The position numbers and the translations under genes are program-made. The notes under the pieces are model-generated. The model made no database searches. It was not told the origin of the DNA and worked only from the letters and a program-made list of their open reading frames with translations. Shown here piece after piece: positions 16,613-21,462 of a stretch of 27,804 bases of DNA (positions are counted from its first letter, which is position 1; each line of letters starts with the position of its first letter). The stretch is from a virus: positions 1 through 27,804 of IMG/VR virus record IMGVR_UViG_3300025767_000101; one strand, given 5' to 3'.

Positions 16613-16840
16613 ATGGACCCAACCGCAACTTTTTTGACACCCCACCAGGTTGTCAAACGGTACGGCAACTGGATCAGTGTTAAAACCCTGGCCAATTGGA
16701 GAACGAAACAATCCGGCCCTGCTTATGTAAAAATTGGTGGTCGCATTTTCTACAAGCTATGCGCGTTGACGAAGTGGGAGCGGGAGCGAGAGGTCAAGTT
16801 TGACCAGGTGACAAAAAACATTGAGAATCCTGTCATCTGA
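16613..16840 (+). CDS. Excisionase-like winged-helix DNA-binding protein
   Basis: A 75-residue protein. LTPHQVVKRYGNWISVKTLA-NWR is the first helix-turn-helix of the MerR/excisionase type, and GPAYVKIGGRIFYKLCALTKW is the wing and following strand typical of helix-turn-helix 17 (AlpA/Xis-like) proteins. A GGAG site precedes the ATG. Such proteins bend DNA at attachment sites or act as small transcription regulators. With the integrase and attP about 1 kb downstream in the same orientation, a recombination directionality factor is a reasonable inference, but a regulatory role is equally compatible. Confidence 0.75.
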   Translation: MDPTATFLTPHQVVKRYGNWISVKTLANWRTKQSGPAYVKIGGRIFYKLCALTKWEREREVKFDQVTKNIENPVI

Positions 16841-16857
16841 ACAAAAAGGATTTTCAA

Positions 16858-17184
16858 ATGACAGATATGGTCCACAACCCGGCTCACTACACGGGCGGTC
16901 ACATTCAATGTATCGACGCAATAGAAAGCTGCCTAAGCCCCACCGAATATCTCGGCTATCTACGGGGCAACATTATGAAATACACCTGGCGTTTCCGTCA
17001 GAAAGTCACGCATCCCACTGCTGTCGAGGGCAAACAAGACCTTGAGAAAGCACAGTGGTACATGGTGCGCTTGATGGAGTTCAATATTAAATACCAGGCC
17101 TGGATTGAAAAGCACAACCTGCAGGCCGAGATTGATCAACTGAACGCGATGGCTGCTATCTGGGAGCAGCAAGACGAAGGATAG
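16858..17184 (+). CDS. DUF3310 family protein (T7 gp1.7-like nucleotide kinase annotation)
   Basis: A 108-residue protein with the DUF3310 signature: NPAHYTGGHIQCIDAIES at the start, then YLGYLRGNIMKYTWRFRQK and LEKAQWYMVRLME. The family is widespread in phages, and members are often annotated as nucleotide kinases because of T7 gp1.7; I treat the kinase activity as unproven here. An AAGGA site lies about eight bases before the ATG. The C-terminal 35 residues are an extra amphipathic helix. It is the second gene of the short rightward early group and is probably involved in nucleotide metabolism during replication. Confidence 0.85.
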   Translation: MTDMVHNPAHYTGGHIQCIDAIESCLSPTEYLGYLRGNIMKYTWRFRQKVTHPTAVEGKQDLEKAQWYMVRLMEFNIKYQAWIEKHNLQAEIDQLNAMAAIWEQQDEG

Positions 17185-17238
17185 TCAAGACTGCACCTGC
17201 GCGAAAGGAATTGAGATAATCACCAGGAGCGGTGAACT

Positions 17239-17436
17239 ATGGACGACATTGATAGAGCGCAGGCACAAGAGGAATGGTTTAGGTCGCAGGCCTTACAAAA
17301 AGCCAGGCGGGGACGAACCGACATCTACCCTACAGGACTCTGTTGGAACTGTGAGGACGAAGTCGATCACCCTCGCCTTTTCTGCGACAACGACTGTGAA
17401 AGAGACCACGCAAGAAGAAAACTAAATGAAAATTAA
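17239..17436 (+). CDS. Small four-cysteine zinc-finger protein
   Basis: A 65-residue protein with CWNC (35-38) and CDNDC (49-53), four cysteines spaced as a compact zinc-binding module, preceded by an acidic/basic helix (DRAQAQEEWFRSQALQKARR). The pattern resembles the C-terminal zinc finger of DksA/TraR-type proteins or small phage zinc fingers; the coiled-coil tip acids of DksA are not evident. An AGGAG site lies nine bases before the ATG. Regulatory or nucleic-acid binding is likely but the target cannot be read. It overlaps the next gene by 11 bases. Confidence 0.75.
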   Translation: MDDIDRAQAQEEWFRSQALQKARRGRTDIYPTGLCWNCEDEVDHPRLFCDNDCERDHARRKLNEN

Positions 17437-17611
17437 GATGTACGATCCAGAGGATGCTCTGGACGAAGCTATTTTCTCCGCTAAAAAAGAAGGCATACCC
17501 TACGCGATCATCCAGGTCGCAGATTTTTATTGGGTCACGCCAGAACATAAAGCAAGAAGCGCACCGACCGTCGTGGTCGGGAGGAGACCTGATGGTTGGC
17601 GGGGCCGATGA
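17426..17611 (+). CDS. Small hypothetical protein before terminator (61 aa)
   Basis: A 61-residue protein, MYDPEDALDEAIFSAKKEGI and onward, with a plausible alpha/beta start and a basic end (VVVGRRPDGWRGR). There are two in-frame ATGs, at 17426 and 17438. The first overlaps the zinc-finger gene by 11 bases; the second lies just after its stop and within better protein-like sequence. I do not recognise it. It is the last clear gene before the intrinsic terminator of this group. Confidence 0.6.
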   Translation: MKIKMYDPEDALDEAIFSAKKEGIPYAIIQVADFYWVTPEHKARSAPTVVVGRRPDGWRGR

Positions 17612-17686
17612 CTTGGAAAAGTTTTTGAGGGAGCGTACTATCTAATCTCCCTCATTGGAGTATTAGGGCGACACCCCTGCCCTTTG

Positions 17687-17717
17687 GACCTGGCAGCCCC
17701 TGCCGGGTCTTTTTTTT
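17687..17717 (+). terminator. Strong rho-independent terminator
   Basis: GACCTGGCA pairs with TGCCGGGTC (nine pairs, one G-T) around a GCCCC loop, followed by eight T residues (17710-17717). It ends the rightward early group and insulates the attachment site from transcription. Confidence 0.92.
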
Positions 17718-17732
17718 GATTCGCTGCTGATC

Positions 17733-17763
17733 TGTTTCCTATGTGTTTCCTGGCCTGTTTTCC
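17733..17763 (+). repeat. attP arm repeats, left cluster (TGTTTCCT)
   Basis: TGTTTCCT occurs at 17733-17740 and 17744-17751, 11 bp apart, with a variant TGTTTTCC at 17756-17763. The same octamer is repeated with the same spacing on the other side of the tRNA-derived core. Helically phased direct repeats flanking a core are typical of arm-type integrase binding sites. Confidence 0.6.
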
Positions 17764-17798
17764 AGGGGAACCAAAACTGCGCTAAGTCATTGAAAAGA

Positions 17799-17843
17799 TG
17801 GTCGGAGTGGAGAGATTCGAACTCCCGGCCCTCTGGTCCCAAA
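17799..17843 (-). other. attP: attP core: 3' half of a tRNA-Pro(UGG) gene
   Basis: Read on the minus strand, these 45 bases are a tRNA 3' half: anticodon loop TTTGGGA (anticodon UGG, G37), anticodon-stem 3' strand CCAGA, variable loop, a T-stem/loop containing TTCGAAT, acceptor strand CACTCCG, discriminator A and CCA. The matching 5' half is absent; the next bases cannot form the D-arm or acceptor 5' strand, and the would-be anticodon-stem 5' strand does not pair. A tRNA 3' half beside a tyrosine integrase gene is the standard form of attP for phages that integrate into tRNA genes, restoring the tRNA on insertion. It is not a functional tRNA by itself. The exact crossover point cannot be read. 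Confidence 0.88.
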
Positions 17844-17885
17844 CCGCGTATCTATAGATCCCAAATATTCCCGACACATCCCAAA
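17837..17885 (+). repeat. Triple TCCCAAA repeat and palindrome at the core edge
   Basis: TCCCAAA occurs at 17837, 17859 and 17879, about two helical turns apart. The first copy is the tRNA anticodon loop itself. ATCTATAGAT (17850-17859), a perfect palindrome, lies between the first two. They may be core-type integrase sites or spare copies of the anticodon-loop target. Confidence 0.45.
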
Positions 17886-17956
17886 GCACCTGGAATCATT
17901 CATTTTTTACTTGCCAGGGAATCACACCTGGTCGTAGTAAATAACTATTGTTCCCG

Positions 17957-17981
17957 TGTTTCTGTTTCCTGGATGTTTCCT
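17957..17981 (+). repeat. attP arm repeats, right cluster (TGTTTCCT)
   Basis: TGTTTCCT at 17963-17970 and 17974-17981, again 11 bp apart, preceded by a partial TGTTTC at 17957. The second copy abuts the integrase start, so integrase bound here could repress its own gene. Confidence 0.6.
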
Positions 17982-19070
17982 ATGCTCACACAATCACAGA
18001 TCAAAAAATTGCTGCAGTCTCGCCCTGGTAAAGACACTTGGATGCTCGATAGTCCAGGCTTGTATCTACGCAGCCAGGGTGATGCCTGGTTTTGGTATAT
18101 AAGAACCCGTGCACACGGTAAGCAGCACACTGTCAAAGTCGGTCCAGGCTCGATGGACGCTGCAGCTGCACGCACTGAGGCTATGAGGATCATGCTCGAT
18201 CTACGCCAGGGCGTGGTGCAGCAGAAGTTCACGATGGCTGATCTGATGCAGCTGCATGAGCAGCAGACCCAGGATGTCAAACCGTCAACGCACGCGAACT
18301 ATCGCGGTCTACGACGAAAGATACTGGAACACATTTCGCCTCGCGCCCAGATCAATACAGTCTCGCCTGAGCAGCTGCGCAAGCTGCACATCAAACTGGG
18401 TGGCAGCTACTCGGCCAACCGTGCCCTGGAAGTGCTGAAAAAATCCTGGCGTTTAGCTCGCGAATATAAGTGGACCGAGTCCGACCCGACAGAATTTGTT
18501 CGCGCTGCGCGAGAGCAGCCTCGCCAACATGTGCTCACCCAGGCTGAGATCACCAGGCTGCTCGATGCCTGTGAGGCTTGGCAAGGTGCAGCCAGGGCGT
18601 TCCCTCACCTGGTTCGGCTTCTATTGTTTACCGGGCTGCGTAAGACCGAATGGTCGCTGCGTCCATGGGCTGACCTGGATGATGATGTCATTCATCTACC
18701 AGACTCAAAAAGCGGTGAGCGGTGGCATGCGCTGCCTGGTCCTGCGCTTGAGCAGCTCAAAGCCTTAAAGGCTATGAGGCTGTCAGATACCTGGATCATC
18801 CCGAACATTGAGGGGGATGGACCGCTGACCTGGACGAAACGGCACTGGAACCGGCTGCTGCGCGACGCAGCTCTGGATGATGGCGTGCGCATGCATGATC
18901 TGAGACACACAGCAGGCAGCTATGCTCATAGCCGTTTAGGGTTGTCGCAGCGTGAGATCGCCGACATGTTAGGACATCGTGACATGGCCTCATCTGCCAG
19001 GTACATCGGTGGTGTTGACTCATCGAGGCGATCAATCGCTCGACGGCTCGATGGATTGTTTGATTTGTAA
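17982..19070 (+). CDS. int: Tyrosine-recombinase integrase
   Basis: A 362-residue integrase from the ATG at 17982 (GGA eight bases upstream); the ATG at 17973 adds three residues. The N-terminal part has the arm-binding DUF4102-like pattern (AWFWYIRTRAHGKQHTVKVG), followed by a helical core-binding domain. The catalytic domain shows TGLRKTEW (Arg), PDSKSGE (Lys), MHDLRHTAG (His-x-x-Arg), GHRDMASSARY (second His and the tyrosine). The open frame extends back to 17790, but the extra residues read WSEWRDSNSRPSGPKP, the well-known false peptide obtained by translating antisense tRNA, so they are not protein. Integrates the phage at tRNA-Pro(UGG). All catalytic residues are present. Confidence 0.95.
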   Translation: MLTQSQIKKLLQSRPGKDTWMLDSPGLYLRSQGDAWFWYIRTRAHGKQHTVKVGPGSMDAAAARTEAMRIMLDLRQGVVQQKFTMADLMQLHEQQTQDVKPSTHANYRGLRRKILEHISPRAQINTVSPEQLRKLHIKLGGSYSANRALEVLKKSWRLAREYKWTESDPTEFVRAAREQPRQHVLTQAEITRLLDACEAWQGAARAFPHLVRLLLFTGLRKTEWSLRPWADLDDDVIHLPDSKSGERWHALPGPALEQLKALKAMRLSDTWIIPNIEGDGPLTWTKRHWNRLLRDAALDDGVRMHDLRHTAGSYAHSRLGLSQREIADMLGHRDMASSARYIGGVDSSRRSIARRLDGLFDL

Positions 19071-19079
19071 CGCTGTCAC
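19067..19079. promoter_or_regulatory. Operator-like site GTAAC-N3-GTCAC at integrase stop
   Basis: GTAAC-GCT-GTCAC differs by one base from the perfect palindrome in the promoter at 7878-7890. It overlaps the integrase stop codon. The core GCTGTCACGC recurs at 20591-20600. Confidence 0.35.
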
Positions 19080-19083
19080 GCCC

Positions 19084-19371
19084 GAAACAATCCCGAAACA
19101 AACTACAGGCAATTGTTTCGCTGTAAGTTATTGATTTGATTGATGTTCGAAACAAACGAAACAAACGAAACAAAATTTGAGAACAAAACGGTATAAATAA
19201 ATATGTGTTTCATTTGTTGCATATATGAAACGTTTTTTAGCTATAGGAGATAACAAATAGAGTTTTTTGTTTCGTTGTTTCGGAAGGGTAGGAATTGAGG
19301 GCTAAAAGGCTATGAGGATCAAGCACTTAGCTTTCCGAAACAAACTGAGGCCAAAATCGAGTTTGTTTCGG
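19084..19371. repeat. Iteron-like array of GAAACA/TGTTTC in a gene-free region
   Basis: The 384-bp gap between the integrase and the oxygenase holds no gene. GAAACA or its complement TGTTTC occurs at 19084, 19095, 19114, 19149, 19158, 19167, 19206, 19268, 19276, 19337 and 19364. At 19148-19174 three copies of the nine-base unit CGAAACAAA stand in tandem. GTTTCAT and ATGAAAC (19207-19213, 19225-19231) form an inverted repeat, as do the 12-base arms at 19335-19346 and 19360-19371. The stretch 19180-19270 is strongly AT-rich. Tandem iterons beside an AT-rich region is the form of a replication origin; extra integrase arm sites or a partition-type site are alternatives, since the hexamer is shared with the attP arm repeats. 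Confidence 0.7.
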
Positions 19372-19454
19372 AACACCTGGGACGCATCGAGGTAGTGGTT
19401 TTTGGTTTATCCGCTGTACAATATCGAGACAGTAAACGGGAAGAACAACAACCA

Positions 19455-20021
19455 ATGAACGACAGATCGATCTACCAGGTCGAGAATGCATTTACCCAGG
19501 ATTTATGCGAGAGGATCATCGCCCAGGCTGACACAGTCAGGCTGCTAGATGATGGACCGGTCCAACATAACCGAGAGCTCAATCGCCTGGAAGATTGCAT
19601 CAGTTTATTCGACAACCCAAACATGACTGACCTGGTCGAACCAATTGAGCAGCAGCTGCAGCCACATTGGGAAGCGTACCAGGAGCTGTTCCCGGTTCTT
19701 AAACTGGCTCAGTTTGATCACAAGCTGCTGAAGTACAACCACGCACCGAGATATGGTGGTATTCAGTTCTGGCACTGTGAGCAGCGCAGCGGAGCCGAGC
19801 ATGTAGCGTCCAGGGCAGCAGTGTGGATGGTGTATCTCAATGATGTTGAGCTCGGTGGTGAGACGGAGTTCCTTTATCAGCAGCTGCGCATCCAGGCCAA
19901 AGCAGGTCGCCTGGTAATATTCCCCGCCACATACACGCACACACATCGCAGCGCGCCAGTCTGGGATGAACGCAAAGATGTAATAACTGGCGTATTTAAT
20001 TTTGAAGTATTTAGTGGATGA
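19455..20021 (+). CDS. 2-oxoglutarate/Fe(II)-dependent oxygenase (prolyl-4-hydroxylase-like)
   Basis: A 188-residue protein with the double-stranded beta-helix pattern of this superfamily: LLKYNHAPRYGG, then FWHCEQ (H107 and E109, an H-x-E metal pair), VYLNDVELGGETEF, and GRLVIFPATYTHTHR with the distal histidine (162 or 164) and a basic residue after it for 2-oxoglutarate. It would oxidise a substrate using oxygen and 2-oxoglutarate; the substrate cannot be read, and protein side chains or nucleobases are both possible. Such genes are common in aquatic phages. The ATG at 19455 has GGGAAG 11 bases upstream; the longer frame to 19395 lacks a site. It precedes the small terminase gene by 19 bp. 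Confidence 0.8.
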   Translation: MNDRSIYQVENAFTQDLCERIIAQADTVRLLDDGPVQHNRELNRLEDCISLFDNPNMTDLVEPIEQQLQPHWEAYQELFPVLKLAQFDHKLLKYNHAPRYGGIQFWHCEQRSGAEHVASRAAVWMVYLNDVELGGETEFLYQQLRIQAKAGRLVIFPATYTHTHRSAPVWDERKDVITGVFNFEVFSG

Positions 20022-20040
20022 CAATCGTGGAGTGATAGCG

Positions 20041-20589
20041 ATGGCAGGTGCACCAGTAAAAAGAGAAAGGCATGAACGGTGGGACAAGATGATCGCACAG
20101 CCTGCGTTCTGGGATTCAGTGTTTGAATTGATGAGCGAAGGACAGTCGTTGACATCTGTCTGTCAAAAGAAACAGATCGGCTATTCGTATGTGATGCGCA
20201 GGCTGCACAACGATGAAGAGCTCAAGCTCAGGTATGCAGCAGCACGCCAGGCTAGAGCACAGAGCCATGTCGAGCAGATCGAGCAGCACTTGGATGATGT
20301 GATAGATGGTGCGATGGATCCACATGTTGGTCGAGTGGTCATCGATGGTCGCAAGTGGTTGGCCAGTCGAATGGATCCGCAACTGTGGGGTGACAAGCAG
20401 CAGCACAGTGTCCAGGTGCTTGATGTGACCAGGATGCACTTGGATGCGCTGAAGATCATCAACCAGGGAACAACGATCACCATTGAGAATACTGACACGG
20501 CAGACCGTGTCGAAGAGCGGTCCATACCTGCAAGCGCGACCGCTACTTTGCCGACCGAGGAGAAAACCCGTTCAAAATCAAGCACTTAG
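20041..20589 (+). CDS. terS: Terminase small subunit (Sf6-like)
   Basis: A 182-residue protein with an N-terminal DNA-binding helix-turn-helix (FWDSVFELMSEGQSLTSVCQ, then YSYVMRRLHNDEELKLRYAAA), a central oligomerisation helix (ARAQSHVEQIEQHLDDVIDG), and the family motif WLASRMDPQLWGDK (106-119) before a disordered tail. This order is that of the Sf6/P22-type small terminase, which recognises the packaging site and forms a ring that feeds DNA to the large subunit. The ATG at 20041 has GGAG about nine bases upstream; an upstream ATG at 20002 would overlap the oxygenase gene and lacks a site. The large subunit gene follows after the serine recombinase. Confidence 0.82.
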   Translation: MAGAPVKRERHERWDKMIAQPAFWDSVFELMSEGQSLTSVCQKKQIGYSYVMRRLHNDEELKLRYAAARQARAQSHVEQIEQHLDDVIDGAMDPHVGRVVIDGRKWLASRMDPQLWGDKQQHSVQVLDVTRMHLDALKIINQGTTITIENTDTADRVEERSIPASATATLPTEEKTRSKSST

Positions 20590-20604
20590 GGCTGTCACGC
20601 TATG

Positions 20605-20617
20605 TTAACAGCGTTAC
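20605..20617. promoter_or_regulatory. Operator-like site TTAAC-AGC-GTTAC
   Basis: A 13-base near-palindrome one mismatch from GTAAC-N3-GTTAC, placed just after the small terminase stop. GCTGTCACGC, shared with the site after the integrase, lies immediately upstream at 20591-20600. Confidence 0.35.
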
Positions 20618-20641
20618 ACCGACCCTTTGAGACCTCGATCT

Positions 20642-20718
20642 GACCCTACCCCCCGGCCTGGCACCCCCGCCGGGGGCGGTTGCATGAGCTAGGGTCTCAC
20701 AGAAAAAATTTATTTTTC
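20642..20718. other. Nested palindromes between small terminase and recombinase
   Basis: An outer inverted repeat GACCCTA (20642-20648) and TAGGGTC (20690-20696) encloses a very stable G/C hairpin, CCCCCGGC (20650-20657) with GCCGGGGG (20669-20676). It is followed by an A/T palindrome, GAAAAA-ATTTA-TTTTTC (20702-20718). There is no T-run directly after the GC stem, so a normal intrinsic terminator is unlikely. Its place beside the terminase genes suggests a packaging start site (pac/cos) or a crossover site for the adjacent serine recombinase. Confidence 0.5.
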
Positions 20719-20746
20719 ATCCAGAAGTAGACACACTGCTACAATC

Positions 20747-20770
20747 AGCGTTACTATTACGGCGTTACAC
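20747..20770 (+). promoter_or_regulatory. Repeated half-sites AGCGTTAC / GGCGTTACAC before serine recombinase
   Basis: AGCGTTAC at 20747-20754 and GCGTTACAC at 20762-20770 repeat the right half of the GTAAC-N3-GTTAC element 15 bp apart, just before the AGGAG site of the recombinase gene. They may be repressor half-sites or part of a recombinase binding site. Confidence 0.35.
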
Positions 20771-20784
20771 AGGAGAACGCAAAA

Positions 20785-21462
20785 ATGGCAACTTACGGTT
20801 ATATCAGGGTTTCAACAGTAGAACAGATCGACGGCAGCTCCCTGGCTGAACAGACCCGCCGGATCGAAGGCCTGGCCATGATGGAAGGCCATGAACTCGC
20901 CCAGGTTTTCTCTGATGGCGGTGTCTCAGGCTCTGTGCCCCTGGCAGAACGCCCAGAAGGGTATAAACTCATGGCAGCCTTAAAGCCTGGTGACCTGGTC
21001 ATCGTTGCGAAAATGGATCGTATGTTCCGTGACGCAGCTGATGCCCTGGCAGTCGCCAAGCGTTTTAAAGACCAGGGTGTTGATCTGGTCCTGGCTGACA
21101 TGGGACCACAGCCGATTACAGGCAACGGTGCCGGTAAACTGTTTTTTGGTGTCCTGGCCATGGTCGCTGAGTTTGAGCGCGAGCGCATCGCCGAGCGTTT
21201 GAATGAAGGCCGTAAGGCTAAAAAGGCATCAGGGGGTTTTACTGGGGGATCCAGGCCTTTTGGTTATCGTGTTATTGGAGAGGGTAAGGAAGCGCACCTG
21301 GCACCAATAGCCCGTGAGCAGGAAGCAATAAAGCTCATGGTTGAGCTGCAAAAAGAAGGGAATTCGCTGCGCAAGATCGCGCACCAGGTCAAGGAGACCT
21401 ACTGGTTCGATATGTCAGCGATGAAAGTAAAGCGCGTTTTGGACCGCGAGGATGCAATGTGA
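20785..21462 (+). CDS. Serine recombinase (resolvase/invertase family)
   Basis: A 225-residue protein. YIRVSTVEQ holds the catalytic serine (S10) and R8; DLVIVAKMDRMFRD carries the conserved arginines; GKLFFGVLAMVAEFERERIAERL is the long dimer helix; the rest (GGSRPFGYRVI, NSLRKIAHQVKE) looks like a short linker and an HTH for DNA binding. Length fits the resolvase/invertase group rather than large serine integrases. An AGGAG site precedes the ATG. The stop overlaps the GTG start of the large terminase (GTGA), so the two are co-translated. A separate tyrosine integrase is present, so this enzyme probably does something other than lysogenic integration, such as multimer resolution or inversion. 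Confidence 0.92.
   Translation: MATYGYIRVSTVEQIDGSSLAEQTRRIEGLAMMEGHELAQVFSDGGVSGSVPLAERPEGYKLMAALKPGDLVIVAKMDRMFRDAADALAVAKRFKDQGVDLVLADMGPQPITGNGAGKLFFGVLAMVAEFERERIAERLNEGRKAKKASGGFTGGSRPFGYRVIGEGKEAHLAPIAREQEAIKLMVELQKEGNSLRKIAHQVKETYWFDMSAMKVKRVLDREDAM

Noticed and set aside
17454-17645. 63-residue frame overlapping the 61-residue gene
   Set aside because: Its N-terminal half is a basic shadow of the other frame; only the last 17 codons look protein-like and have their own site.
17790-17981. N-terminal extension of the integrase frame (WSEWRDSNSRPSGPKP and following)
   Set aside because: This is the translation of the antisense tRNA-Pro 3' half and phage attP DNA, a known artefact, not protein.
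19071-19454. CRISPR array as an explanation of the repeated GAAACA units
   Set aside because: Units are 6-9 bp, occur on both strands with irregular gaps, and there are no unique spacers of constant size or cas genes.
19318-20589. 13-bp direct repeat ATCAAGCACTTAG at 19318-19330 and 20577-20589 around the oxygenase and small terminase
   Set aside because: Several chance 13-base repeats are expected in 28 kb, and the second copy is the end of a coding sequence; there is no sign of target-site duplication or a transposase.
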